In this document: positions 17,356 to 26,767 of the stretch, in pieces | Layout: the number at the start of each line of letters is the position of its first letter | Numbering within the stretch: the first letter of the stretch is position 1 | Assembly: GCA_009773455.1 (NCBI GenBank) | Contig: WSXU01000006.1 | Span: 248,001-312,000, forward strand | DNA length: 64,000 bases | Reading direction: 5' to 3' | Origin: Bacteroidota bacterium | GTDB lineage: Bacteria; Bacteroidota; Bacteroidia; Bacteroidales; Lentimicrobiaceae | Position numbers and translations under genes: made by a program | Notes under the pieces: generated by a model | Databases searched by the model: none | Told to the model about the DNA's origin: nothing | Seen by the model: the letters and a program-made list of their open reading frames with translations, nothing else

Positions 17356-18960
17356 ATGAACAGAATTTTGGACAAACTGAAGAATCATCCCGGGATTCTG
17401 TTGATTGCTGTTGCCCTGTTGCTGCCTTTTGCCCTGTTGCTGAACATTGGCCTGATGCCTCTCATCTCTGATGAACCTACAAGGGCCATTGTCACACTCG
17501 AAATGATTTTATCGGGGAATTATATCACACCGACCATAAACGGAGAATTCTATTATAACAAACCGCCCCTCTTTAACTGGATACTTGCTGGTTTTGTTCA
17601 GATTTCGGGGAAACAGGACGAATTCATTTTCAGACTACCTACTATAATTTCACTGGTACTCTCAGCATTTTCCATTTTCTTATTCTCACGCAAAGCACTT
17701 GGTAAATACGATGCTGTGATAGCTGCCCTGATGCTGGTGACTTCAGCCCGTATCCTTTTCTGGGATTCCTTTCAGGGATTGATAGATGTTACCTATGCCC
17801 TGATCACTTTCGGCTCCTTTGCCGCGCTGTATCATTTTTCAGAAGGAAAGAAATACCTGCTGATGTTCCTCTTCACCTATACCATGGCTGCAGCAGGTTA
17901 CCTGATGAAAGGGCTGCCATCCGTTGCCTTTCAGGGCATCAGCCTGCTCGCATGGATGATGCATGAGAAATCGTTCCGGAAATTGTTTACTTTTCAGCAC
18001 CTGGCCGGTATCGCAGTTTTTCTGCTGATTACCGGAACCTATTACTATGCCTATCTGCAGACAAACTCCCTTCAGGATGTATTTTCAACGCTGCTTGATC
18101 AGTCCAACAGAATCAACGACAAGGATGGTACCCCGCTAAGCTGGTTCAGCCATCTGTTTGTTTTCCCTTTTGAAATGGCTTACGAATTTGCTCCATGGAC
18201 ATTGCTGTTACTTCTGCTGTTTGACAGGGATGTGAGAAGACGAACCTTTGAGCAGAAATTCTTCCGTTATTGTCTGCTGATATTTTTGTCAAACATCATC
18301 ATATACTGGGTTTCGGCCGACATGAGGCCACGATACCTGTTCATGCTTTTCCCCCTGCTGTTTATCATTCTCACAAAAGCCTGGCGGGAAGCCCTGAGGC
18401 TTCAAACACGCATGTCAGGTTTCATTGGTTTGTTGTTCCTGCTGATGATTGTTGCGGCTTTACTTTCGCTGCTGATTTATCCATTCTGGAAAGAAACCAT
18501 GCATCTGCCCGGCATCGCAACTATCATCCCTGTCCTGTTCATTGTTACCGGTTTCTCTGTTTTTGCTGCGGTTAAGCTGCCACAGTTCAGAATATGGTTC
18601 CTGGTCATCGCGCTGCTTTCCGTCAGGATTGGATTCAATGCCTTTAATCTACCGGCCAGGTACAACTCATACCCGGATGCCGGATACCGACAGGGTGAAG
18701 TTACAACCGGCCGGCTTTCAAGAGGACACGATCTTTTTATCCTGGGCGATACCCCGTTCAACCACGATGCATCTTTCTATATTTCGCGTGAACGTGGCAG
18801 CATTGTCAGAAGGACCTGGGAAATATCCGATAAACGAACCTGTTATATCACCGATGAGAAAAATCTGGCTAATTTTGCAGACAAGTTAAGGAAGTATGAA
18901 GTTCTGCATAAATTCAGCATTAAATTAAATGAATCAAGACTTTACCTGATAAGAAGATAA
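17356..18960 (+). CDS. GT39-family (ArnT/PMT-like) lipid-linked sugar glycosyltransferase
   Basis: 534 residues. Seen: about 11-12 membrane helices; the first periplasmic loop holds SDEPTRAIVTLEM and the following GEFYYNKPPLFNWIL, the acidic and aromatic signature of the ArnT/PMT superfamily; then many hydrophobic segments and a soluble C-terminus (about 440-534). Known: GT39-type enzymes take a sugar from polyprenyl phosphate in the periplasm and move it to lipid A, LPS core or protein. It leads an operon with a polyprenyl-phosphate GT2, a flippase-like gene and a UDP-uronate epimerase (gaps 1, 1 and 2 bp). Inferred: final transferase of a glycolipid-decoration pathway, most like RgtA/B/C or ArnT. 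Confidence 0.85.
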   Translation: MNRILDKLKNHPGILLIAVALLLPFALLLNIGLMPLISDEPTRAIVTLEMILSGNYITPTINGEFYYNKPPLFNWILAGFVQISGKQDEFIFRLPTIISLVLSAFSIFLFSRKALGKYDAVIAALMLVTSARILFWDSFQGLIDVTYALITFGSFAALYHFSEGKKYLLMFLFTYTMAAAGYLMKGLPSVAFQGISLLAWMMHEKSFRKLFTFQHLAGIAVFLLITGTYYYAYLQTNSLQDVFSTLLDQSNRINDKDGTPLSWFSHLFVFPFEMAYEFAPWTLLLLLLFDRDVRRRTFEQKFFRYCLLIFLSNIIIYWVSADMRPRYLFMLFPLLFIILTKAWREALRLQTRMSGFIGLLFLLMIVAALLSLLIYPFWKETMHLPGIATIIPVLFIVTGFSVFAAVKLPQFRIWFLVIALLSVRIGFNAFNLPARYNSYPDAGYRQGEVTTGRLSRGHDLFILGDTPFNHDASFYISRERGSIVRRTWEISDKRTCYITDEKNLANFADKLRKYEVLHKFSIKLNESRLYLIRR

Positions 18961-18961
18961 G

Positions 18962-19906
18962 ATGAGTGATCCCAAATTATCAATAATAATCTGCGTTTAC
19001 AACGAGGAACCGAACATTAAGCCGCTGAATAAATGGATTAATGAATCGATCAAAGACATTGACTATGAAATCATATACGTGGATGATGGCTCCACCGACC
19101 GTACCCGTCAGGAGATTATCGCATTAAATGATCCCAGGGTTGTTCTGGTTGAATTCCGTAAAAACTACGGACAAAGTTCGGCATTGTACGCCGGAATTGA
19201 TCAGGCCCGGGGCGAATACCTGGTCACCATGGATGGAGACCTGCAGAACGACCCTTCAGATATTCACATGATGCTGAAACTGGCCGAGGATGAGGACTGG
19301 GACCTGGTTGCCGGTGTTAGAAAAAACAGGCAGGACGGTGTCTTCTTCCGTAAAATACCAAGTAAAATTGCGAATTCCATTATCCGTAACAGTACAGGTG
19401 TCCATATTAAAGACTATGGTTGTACACTGAAGGTTTTTAAAAGTGATCTGGCTAAAAATATCGGGTTGTATGGTGAACTCCACCGGTTTATTCCTGTGCT
19501 TGCCAGCCTTGAAGGAGCCAGAATCACCCAGGTTGATGTAAAACACCACGCCCGTGAGTTCGGGAAATCGAAATATGGCATCAACCGCACCTTTAAAGTG
19601 GTCAGCGACCTGCTGCTCATGCTGTTCTTCAAGAAATATATGAGCAAACCCATGCACCTTTTTGGTGGCCTCGGACTTTTATTTTTCATCATAGGAACCA
19701 TCATCAATACCTATTTTCTTATCCAGAAGATTCTAGGTCACGACATCTGGGGAAAACCGATGCTGTTGCTTGGAATCCTGCTGCTGATTGCCGGAATTCA
19801 GCTGATTACCGTAGGAATAATGTCGGATGTACTGATGCGTACCTATTACGAATCACAGAACAAACGTCCTTATAAAGTCCGGAAAATTCACACATTCAAA
19901 GGATAG
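18962..19906 (+). CDS. GT2 polyprenyl-phosphate glycosyltransferase (ArnC/RgtE/DPMS-like)
   Basis: 314 residues. Seen: SIIICVYNEEPNIKPL, YVDDGSTD, MDGDLQNDP (DxD metal/nucleotide-sugar site, about residues 92-100), the acceptor-side region GELHRFIPVLASLEG, REFGKSKYG, and two C-terminal membrane helices (about 228-250 and 262-288). Known: this architecture makes polyprenyl-phosphate sugars from nucleotide sugars on the cytoplasmic face (dolichol-P-mannose synthase, ArnC, RgtE, GtrB). It starts 1 bp after the GT39 stop. Inferred: charges undecaprenyl phosphate with the sugar that GT39 later transfers. Confidence 0.9.
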   Translation: MSDPKLSIIICVYNEEPNIKPLNKWINESIKDIDYEIIYVDDGSTDRTRQEIIALNDPRVVLVEFRKNYGQSSALYAGIDQARGEYLVTMDGDLQNDPSDIHMMLKLAEDEDWDLVAGVRKNRQDGVFFRKIPSKIANSIIRNSTGVHIKDYGCTLKVFKSDLAKNIGLYGELHRFIPVLASLEGARITQVDVKHHAREFGKSKYGINRTFKVVSDLLLMLFFKKYMSKPMHLFGGLGLLFFIIGTIINTYFLIQKILGHDIWGKPMLLLGILLLIAGIQLITVGIMSDVLMRTYYESQNKRPYKVRKIHTFKG

Positions 19907-19907
19907 C

Positions 19908-20795
19908 ATGCCCGGTTACCTCAAAGCATTTCTCAAGATTGCGCTATCCATAGCCGCCTTGTGGTATGTCTATACAAAAATAGACCTGAACGAGGTAATG
20001 CTGATCTTTGGTAGTGTAAGCTATCTGTGGCTGGTTGCTGCAGCCCTGCTGTTTATTCTTTCCAAAGTATTCTCCTCATTCAGGCTGAATCTGTTCTTCG
20101 CAGGCATCAGTTCAAGGTTGTCAGAGATAAGTAACCTCAGACTGTATCTGCTGGGGATGTATTACAATCTGTTTTTACCCGGAGGCATCGGCGGCGACGG
20201 ATATAAAATCTACCTCCTGAATAAGCAGTTTAAGGTAAAAGCCAAAAAACTTTTCTGGGCTGTTTTACTTGACAGGGTAAATGGTGTGCTTGCCCTTTTT
20301 GTTCTGGCTATGGCTCTTGCACCGTTTATCCCCATTCCTCAACTATATAAATACCTGGCAATTTCGCTGATCCCGGTTTCCGTTGTGGTTTATTATTCGG
20401 GCATACATTTCTTTTTCAAAGATTTTCGCAAAGGAATTCACAAGACAAACCTGCTTTCTCTCGCAGTCCAGCTTTCGCAGCTTATCTCCGCCTGGTTTAT
20501 TCTTTTTGCCAATCACAATACTGACAACACATTGTCATACCTTTTCCTTTTCCTGGTTTCATCCATTGTTGCCACCCTTCCCATCACCATCGGCGGTATA
20601 GGATCGCGCGAAATAACCTTTCTGTTTGGTGCTGAGGTCATGAACCTCGATGTGCACCAATCCATTGCCCTTAGTTTGCTGTTCTATGTGATCACTGCCC
20701 TTGTTTCGCTGGCAGGTATTTATTTCAGTCTTAACGGAAAGGCGCTCGACCTGCATCTGGCCGAAAATCAGCTCCCTACTGAAGAAACCAAATAA
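19908..20795 (+). CDS. LPG synthase TM-domain / flippase-like membrane protein
   Basis: 295 residues, about eight membrane helices. Seen: LYLLGMYYNLFLPGGIGGDGYKIYLL (family signature, about residues 78-100) and LPITIGGIGSREITF (about 225-240), the two conserved blocks of the LPG_synthase_TM/UPF0104 family. Known: members include the flippase part of MprF and proteins of polysaccharide clusters called 'flippase-like'. It starts 1 bp after the GT2 stop and ends 2 bp before the epimerase. Inferred: moves the polyprenyl-linked sugar across the inner membrane, the missing step between GT2 and GT39. Confidence 0.88.
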   Translation: MPGYLKAFLKIALSIAALWYVYTKIDLNEVMLIFGSVSYLWLVAAALLFILSKVFSSFRLNLFFAGISSRLSEISNLRLYLLGMYYNLFLPGGIGGDGYKIYLLNKQFKVKAKKLFWAVLLDRVNGVLALFVLAMALAPFIPIPQLYKYLAISLIPVSVVVYYSGIHFFFKDFRKGIHKTNLLSLAVQLSQLISAWFILFANHNTDNTLSYLFLFLVSSIVATLPITIGGIGSREITFLFGAEVMNLDVHQSIALSLLFYVITALVSLAGIYFSLNGKALDLHLAENQLPTEETK

Positions 20796-20797
20796 TT

Positions 20798-21745
20798 ATG
20801 AAAAAAGTCCTGATTACCGGAGCTGCCGGGTTTATAGGGTCTAATCTTGCTGCCAGGATGCTTTTGGAAGGCTTCCGGGTAACCGGATTGGATAATTTCG
20901 ATCAATTCTATGATCCCCGGATCAAAAGGAAGGCAGCGGAAAAACTGGCGGCCGTACCTGGTTTCCGGATGATCGAAGGTGATATCCGCGACTCTGAGTT
21001 GCTTGATGACCTTTTCAGTAATGAAAAACCCGATCTGGTGATCCATCTGGCTGCCCGGGCAGGGGTTAGGCCTTCTATAGCGGATCCGCAGTTATATTAT
21101 GACGTGAATGTGACCGGGACCCTCACACTGCTCGAAGCCATGCGAAAGGCAGGAATCAGGGAGTTGCTGTTTGCCTCCTCTTCTTCTGTTTATGGTAACA
21201 ATGAAAAAGTTCCCTTCTGCGAAAATGATCCGGTAGATAACCCCATTTCTCCCTATGCAGCCACCAAAAAGGCCGGTGAACTGCTTTGCTATACCTATCA
21301 TCATCTTCATCAATTCAATATTTTTTGCTTAAGGTTTTTTACTGTATACGGACCTGGACAACGCCCGGAAATGGCCATACAGCAGTTCGGACGGAAAATC
21401 ATGAACGGTGAGCCCATTACCCTTTTCGGGGATGGCAAAACCAGGAGGGATTATACATTTGTTGACGATATTACTGCCGGCATTATGGCTGCATCAGACA
21501 AACTTAAGGGATATGAAATCCTGAACCTCGGCAACAGCGATACCATTTCTCTTATCGATCTTGTTCACAACATCGAAGAAACCCTGGGTAAGAAAGCCAT
21601 CATCGAATGGCAACCCATGCAGCCGGGCGATGTTGATATAACATTTGCCGATATCTCAAAAGCAGGTTTGCTCCTCGGTTATCATCCCGGATATCCTGTT
21701 GATAAAGGCCTGAAGAAGATGTTCACCGATCAGGGGATGTGTTAA
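20798..21745 (+). CDS. NAD-dependent UDP-glucuronate 4-epimerase-like SDR
   Basis: 315 residues, extended SDR fold. Seen: TGAAGFIGSNLAARML (NAD loop), HLAARAGVRPSIADP, YYDVNVTGTLTLLEA, SSSSVYG, catalytic SPYAATKKAGE (Tyr-x3-Lys), RFFTVYGPGQRPEMA and DGKTRRDYTFVDDI. Known: the AARAGVR-S---P and YGP-QRP-MA pattern is typical of UDP-glucuronate 4-epimerases (CapI/Gla type), which make UDP-galacturonate. Inferred: supplies the sugar donor for the three preceding genes; other UDP-hexose or UDP-N-acetylhexosamine epimerase substrates cannot be excluded. Confidence 0.85.
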   Translation: MKKVLITGAAGFIGSNLAARMLLEGFRVTGLDNFDQFYDPRIKRKAAEKLAAVPGFRMIEGDIRDSELLDDLFSNEKPDLVIHLAARAGVRPSIADPQLYYDVNVTGTLTLLEAMRKAGIRELLFASSSSVYGNNEKVPFCENDPVDNPISPYAATKKAGELLCYTYHHLHQFNIFCLRFFTVYGPGQRPEMAIQQFGRKIMNGEPITLFGDGKTRRDYTFVDDITAGIMAASDKLKGYEILNLGNSDTISLIDLVHNIEETLGKKAIIEWQPMQPGDVDITFADISKAGLLLGYHPGYPVDKGLKKMFTDQGMC

Positions 21746-21862
21746 ACCCAATTTGATACCTTTACTGAATGCGGAAATCAGATTGTTTCCAACTCCGGAT
21801 TAACTGAAAAAAGAGCCTGAAAAATCAGGATCAGGAGCTGCGGGACAGACAGGAATGAACAT

Positions 21863-24800
21863 ATGAAGGGTTTGGTTTTAAAATCATACGACTATTTCTC
21901 AAACCACCGGCTGGTTATGTGGGTGGTGCTTTTGCTTGGTTTCGGTCTTCTGGCCGCAATGGCTTCCCGCATCTCCTTTGAGGAAGACATCAGCCGGATG
22001 CTCCAGATGGACAGCAAGACCCGCGAGTACCGGAAACTGATACAGAATACCCATCTTGTCGATAAACTGGTTATTTGTATTTCTGACCACTCCCCTTCCG
22101 GGAGTCCGGCTGAGGTTAAGATGGCTTATTGCGACAGCCTGGTCGGGCGGTTAAAAACAATTGACACCAGTCTGATCAGAAAAATCACACATACCCCCGA
22201 TAATTTCCCCTATTTTGATGTTTATGAAGCCTTGTTGAGGAATCTGCCATTCTTCATGGAGGAAAAGGATTACGCTGGTTTTGATTCGGTTTTCAATCCG
22301 GATAACATGCAACGCCATCTGATTCAGAAGACCAAGCAGCTCTCATCGCTGACAGGGATCATGATCCAGCGGACCCTGCCCCTTGATCCGGTCGGAATTT
22401 CAGATCCGGTAACCCTCCGGCTCAGGAAACTTGGCGATGCAACCGGCTATGAAATAATAAACGGGTACTTTTTTACCAAAGACAGGAAAAATCTTGTACT
22501 CTTTGTAGAACCTGCCAATCCGGCGAATGAAACCGGAAAAAATACAAGACTGATCAGAGCCATTGAAGGGTTTATTGAAGAACTGAGCCAGCATGAGTCA
22601 TTCAGCGACACTGAATGCAGCTATTATGGTGCCACGGCCATGTCGGTGGGGAATGCCAGGCAGATACAGCGTGATACCATCATCACACTGGGTGTGATGT
22701 GTTTTGTGCTTATCCTGCTCATCACCTCGGTCTTCCGCCGTAAAAGAACTCCGTTCATCATCTTCCTTCCTGTAGCTTTTGGCCTGGTGTTCTCACTAGC
22801 CTGTATTTCACTGATTGAAAAAAATATCTCCCTGATTGCCATCGGTGCTACGTCGGTATTGCTTGCTATTGCTGTGAACTATCCCATTCACATTCTGACG
22901 CACCGGTTGCAGGAAAACAACCTCCGGAAAGTCATCGGCGACCTGGTGGAACCCATGACCATCGGAAGCGCCACTACCATTGGCGGATTCATTTGCCTGC
23001 TGTTCGTAAAGGCTGAAATACTTCATGATTTCGGATTGCTTGGCGCCTTTGGACTCATCGGAGCTGTTATTTTCTCCCTGGTCTTTATGCCACATCTGAT
23101 TGGCCGGCAGGAAGGCAACGTATCGGGTCGATGGCTCGAAAGAACATCAAACATCCGGTTTGAATCAAACCCGTTTCTCATCTGGACTGTAATTCTCCTT
23201 ACACCGGTTTTTCTTTATTTTTCTCAGTTTATTCAATTCGACAGTGACCTGATGCACCTGAATTATGTGTCACCTCAACTCGAGAAGACTGAAAAAATTC
23301 TGCGGGGGAATGAAACCCGGAAACATCCTGTTTATGTTATTTCCTATGGCAAGAACTTCGAGGGGGCCGTGGCTTCGGCAGGCAACATCAAACGATTGTC
23401 CGATTCACTCAGCCGGTCAGGCCTGGACATCAGATACACAGGAGTCGGAGATTTCCTGATTTCAGAGAAAGAGCAGAAAATACGTCTGAACCGATGGAGA
23501 AATTACTTTACAAAAGAGAAAATAGCTGAGATTCAAACCAACCTGATTGCCTCGGGTAATTCAGCCGGCTTTAAGGAGTCAGCTTTCAGGAACTTCTACA
23601 CGACACTCAGTGCGCCTTCAGAAAGCATTGAAAGTGTAGATTATGAGCTCCTGAAAAATGTGTTCGGAAAAGAAACCGTGTCCGTCAATAAGGACTTGAC
23701 TACCATCGTTTCCGTGATGTCGATCCCGGCAGGATCCAGACCTGAAATAGAAAAGCTGCTGGGTTTTCAACCCGATGCCAGGATGCTCGACAATAAATAC
23801 CTCTCATCTCAACTGGCTGCAATTATAACAGATGATTTCAATTTTATCGCCCTGTTTACTTCTTTACTGGTATTTGTGGCATTGCTGCTGACTTACGGAC
23901 GGATTGAACTTGCCCTGGCTGCATTCCTACCGATGGTTGTTTCCTGGATATGGATACTCGGGCTGATGGGTCTTTTCAATATTCAGTTTAACATCGTCAA
24001 TATTATTCTCTCTACTTTCATTTTCGGTTTGGGTGATGATTACTGCATCTTCACCATGGATGGTCTGCTTCAGGGATACCGGAACAACAAAAAACAACTG
24101 CCGGTCATCCGGATGGGCATTGTGTTATCGGGACTCACCGCCTTCATCGGATTTGGGGTGATGATCATTGCCCGGCATCCCGCCCTTCAATCCATTGCCC
24201 TGGTTTCAGTCATCGGAATATCTTCGGTTCTGGTGATTTCACAGGTATTAATCCCATTGATTTTCAATACTTTCGTAACAAAACCGGTCAGTAAGGGTTA
24301 CACCCCGGTCACACTGGCGGCTTTTATCAGAACGATACCAGCTTATATCCTGGCCGGAGTATTCCTTCTTATTCTCAGTTTTGCAGGTTTTATCTTACCC
24401 GTCATCAATATTTCCGGCAAAAGACACGGGCGGAGGTTATTCAATCTGATGCTTGCTAAAGCAGCCTCCATACTGCTGTTTTTCCTTAGGCCTGTCAGAA
24501 GGATATATGCTGATCCCGGGAATCAGGGTTTGCCTGCCGGAATTGCAGTGGTTGCAGGTGAGCATTCTTTTACCGGTATGCTTGCCGTTCTTTCACTTGG
24601 CCCTTCAGTGATCATATATGCTGACAAAAACAGGCAGAAGCTGCCTTTGCCCTGCTTTCTGAGCAGGTGGGCCGGCCACTGTTATACAGCTGATATTGAC
24701 GATTTAAACATTGATATCATACAGCATAGTATATCGGTGGGTCAAACGGTAGTCATCATGACCGGATATCCGGCTACAGCCGATGGAATTGAAATATCAG

Positions 24801-25696
24801 TGACACCTCGGATAGCAGAACTAGCCCGCAAATTCAACATGGATATCATTCCGGTTTTGATCCATAATGGAAGTAACTGTCCCGTTGGTTTTACTGCAAC
24901 AACTGACATCCTTACCATAAAAGTCCTTGAAAGTCTGCGTCTCCCTGAATTGTCGGATAGAACAGTAAATGATAGATTATCAGAGACATTATTGCAGCTT
25001 TATAGTAATGAAATGCACCGGCTCACTGAAGACCTTGCTACACCCGGTAATTGCAAAAAGAGACTCATCAGCAGCTATATTTTCAAAGGGCCCGGCATAG
25101 AGCGGGCGATGAGATCGGTTTTAAAAACTGAAAATAATTTCGGGGCCATCAATGCCCTTGTCCCGGCCAGAGGTAATGTTGTGGTAACCGGCAGCGGTTA
25201 CGGGTTTTTGCCATTTATGCTGGCCTGTTACAGTCCTCACCGGGTGGTAACCGGCTATGAAGCAGACGCTGAAAAACACGAGATCGCAGTCAACGGCTAC
25301 AATCGGCCTGCTAACCTGTTTTTCCGTCATGAAATCATCGAAAAAGATCCACTTGTACCTGCCCGTTGCCTGATTCTCTGTAATCTGCTGAATGCCGGAA
25401 TCGGACAAGATAAATATCCGCTCATAGATGGTTATGTATCAACGGTTGGGCCGGAAGGAACCCTGATAATCTATAATACTCTTTCAGGAAATATCAGGCA
25501 AAACCTGCTCTTCCATATGCTCAGTCCGTTACTGCAACTTTTTCCTGAATATGCGCGGAAACGATCAGAACAATGCAAACTGCCCACAGCGGAACTGGCC
25601 GCAATTCTGGAGAAACTTGGCTTTGTTCCGGTACCTGGCAATCAGGAATCAGAGAAAACAGAAAGAATCCTTATTTATAAACGAAAACCGGTTTAA
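21863..25696 (+). CDS. Trifunctional MMPL transporter / acyltransferase-like / SAM methyltransferase
   Basis: 1277 residues. Seen: two RND/MMPL halves (about 1-430 and 480-815), each a periplasmic loop plus helices; a linker; a PlsC-like domain (about 825-1010); and a class I methyltransferase domain (about 1050-1277) with VVVTGSGYGFLPF (Gly1110-Gly1114). The PlsC part has lost its catalytic marks: the NHx4D motif reads EH901-SFTG-M906 without Asp, and no FPEG-like block follows. Known: this fusion is frequent in Bacteroidota, often near aryl-polyene/flexirubin or lipid genes. Inferred: exports or remodels an acyl-linked envelope lipid. It follows the epimerase by 117 bp and may share its pathway. 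Confidence 0.85.
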   Translation: MKGLVLKSYDYFSNHRLVMWVVLLLGFGLLAAMASRISFEEDISRMLQMDSKTREYRKLIQNTHLVDKLVICISDHSPSGSPAEVKMAYCDSLVGRLKTIDTSLIRKITHTPDNFPYFDVYEALLRNLPFFMEEKDYAGFDSVFNPDNMQRHLIQKTKQLSSLTGIMIQRTLPLDPVGISDPVTLRLRKLGDATGYEIINGYFFTKDRKNLVLFVEPANPANETGKNTRLIRAIEGFIEELSQHESFSDTECSYYGATAMSVGNARQIQRDTIITLGVMCFVLILLITSVFRRKRTPFIIFLPVAFGLVFSLACISLIEKNISLIAIGATSVLLAIAVNYPIHILTHRLQENNLRKVIGDLVEPMTIGSATTIGGFICLLFVKAEILHDFGLLGAFGLIGAVIFSLVFMPHLIGRQEGNVSGRWLERTSNIRFESNPFLIWTVILLTPVFLYFSQFIQFDSDLMHLNYVSPQLEKTEKILRGNETRKHPVYVISYGKNFEGAVASAGNIKRLSDSLSRSGLDIRYTGVGDFLISEKEQKIRLNRWRNYFTKEKIAEIQTNLIASGNSAGFKESAFRNFYTTLSAPSESIESVDYELLKNVFGKETVSVNKDLTTIVSVMSIPAGSRPEIEKLLGFQPDARMLDNKYLSSQLAAIITDDFNFIALFTSLLVFVALLLTYGRIELALAAFLPMVVSWIWILGLMGLFNIQFNIVNIILSTFIFGLGDDYCIFTMDGLLQGYRNNKKQLPVIRMGIVLSGLTAFIGFGVMIIARHPALQSIALVSVIGISSVLVISQVLIPLIFNTFVTKPVSKGYTPVTLAAFIRTIPAYILAGVFLLILSFAGFILPVINISGKRHGRRLFNLMLAKAASILLFFLRPVRRIYADPGNQGLPAGIAVVAGEHSFTGMLAVLSLGPSVIIYADKNRQKLPLPCFLSRWAGHCYTADIDDLNIDIIQHSISVGQTVVIMTGYPATADGIEISVTPRIAELARKFNMDIIPVLIHNGSNCPVGFTATTDILTIKVLESLRLPELSDRTVNDRLSETLLQLYSNEMHRLTEDLATPGNCKKRLISSYIFKGPGIERAMRSVLKTENNFGAINALVPARGNVVVTGSGYGFLPFMLACYSPHRVVTGYEADAEKHEIAVNGYNRPANLFFRHEIIEKDPLVPARCLILCNLLNAGIGQDKYPLIDGYVSTVGPEGTLIIYNTLSGNIRQNLLFHMLSPLLQLFPEYARKRSEQCKLPTAELAAILEKLGFVPVPGNQESEKTERILIYKRKPV

Positions 25697-25706
25697 ACCA
25701 GGTTTT
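25684..25706. terminator. Palindrome at MMPL stop, possible bidirectional terminator
   Basis: Near-perfect palindrome AAAACCGGTTT/AAACCAGGTTTT spanning the MMPL stop codon, 12 bp before the convergent lipoprotein stop. The T-runs are short (four), so terminator function is uncertain. Confidence 0.4.
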
Positions 25707-25717
25707 GAAAATCAGGG

Positions 25718-26569
25718 TTATTTTCCGGATCCACTAACCCTCAGGAATACCTGTGTGTTGTCACTGCCCAGGTTGCCGGTACTGCCGAATCCTGCTTCAG
25801 GATTGGGGGGAGTGAGACCCGCTACTGCCGGATCTGTTTGTACAGTTTCATAGACCATCCTGATATTATCTTCGTCAAAAAGACTGAAAATGCCTGAAAT
25901 GGTGGCCGTTACCGGGGCCGTCTGGCTGAGGGTAATCAGCCTGAACCCGGCAACCGGGCTTATGGATTGCTGGTAAGTTCCGGTCAGGACATTGTGGATG
26001 CCTCCGGTTGTAAAAGATTCAAACAGGTAAGTACCGTCAACACGGTATTTCATATAAACCGAATCAAAGCCAAACTGCTGATATACCGGTGAAAGGTTCT
26101 CCCCTACCGACACCCAGCCACCAATGATCCCGATATCGGTCAGGGCAATACCCAGCTGTTCGGTCTCTTTCATGGCCACCGAAGCTGAATTTACGATAGC
26201 CAGCGGGCCGGAAGGTTTCACCTGAAGGGTCTCGGTACCATCGGCCAATCCGTCCAGGTACAGGCGGATGGAGGCCCGGTTTTGTCCTGCGGTATGGTTT
26301 ACCCTGAAACTATCCAGCAAAGCACTGCCACCATTTAAGGATACAGAAAGATCATCGGTCCCGACAGGCATATTCAACACACCGCCCTTAAAAACGCCCT
26401 CCGAAAAGTCAATTGTAACTATTTCATTGTCATAACTCAGGCTGATCCCACTGAGCGTTGGGCCTGCAGGCACAGGCTCAGGATCGTTAGTGTCCTTTTT
26501 ATCATCACAGGATGACAGAAAAATCAGCAAACCAGAAATTAAGGGTAAAATTTTCAAATAGTTACGCAT
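25718..26569 (-). CDS. Lipoprotein of unknown function
   Basis: 283 residues. Seen: signal sequence with lipobox LSSC (Cys about residue 21) followed by DDKKD, the acidic post-Cys stretch that can direct surface exposure in Bacteroidota; then a beta-rich body with an Ig-like half (about 38-110, ISLSYDNEIVTIDFSEGVF) and a lipocalin-like half (about 150-283, IGGWVSVGEN, VDGTYLFESF, LTGTYQQS) that resembles the 'lipocalin-like/TTHB210' beta-sandwich lipoproteins. No catalytic motif. A minus-strand -7 element TATTTTTG lies at 26593-26600. Function unknown. Confidence 0.75.
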   Translation of the reverse strand: MRNYLKILPLISGLLIFLSSCDDKKDTNDPEPVPAGPTLSGISLSYDNEIVTIDFSEGVFKGGVLNMPVGTDDLSVSLNGGSALLDSFRVNHTAGQNRASIRLYLDGLADGTETLQVKPSGPLAIVNSASVAMKETEQLGIALTDIGIIGGWVSVGENLSPVYQQFGFDSVYMKYRVDGTYLFESFTTGGIHNVLTGTYQQSISPVAGFRLITLSQTAPVTATISGIFSLFDEDNIRMVYETVQTDPAVAGLTPPNPEAGFGSTGNLGSDNTQVFLRVSGSGK

Positions 26570-26720
26570 TGTTTTCAGTTATGATGTCATCACAAAAATA
26601 ATATTAAACAGCCTTCTCAGGAATTAAGTGAATACAATTCTTACCACTGCCGGCAGCCTGAAAACAAGAATCATGTTAGTGCTTTCCAGCAATTATCGTA
26701 ACAGCTTGCTAATAATTCCA

Positions 26721-26750
26721 TTGATATGGCTTCAAATTACTATAAATTTG
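26721..26750 (+). promoter_or_regulatory. yggS promoter
   Basis: TTG (26721-26723), 19 bp, TAAATTTG (26743-26750), a full match. The expected start is about 26756, so translation must begin at the ATG 26768 and not at the upstream ATG 26726, which lies inside the promoter. Confidence 0.75.
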
Positions 26751-26767
26751 CAGTACATCCCGTTACC

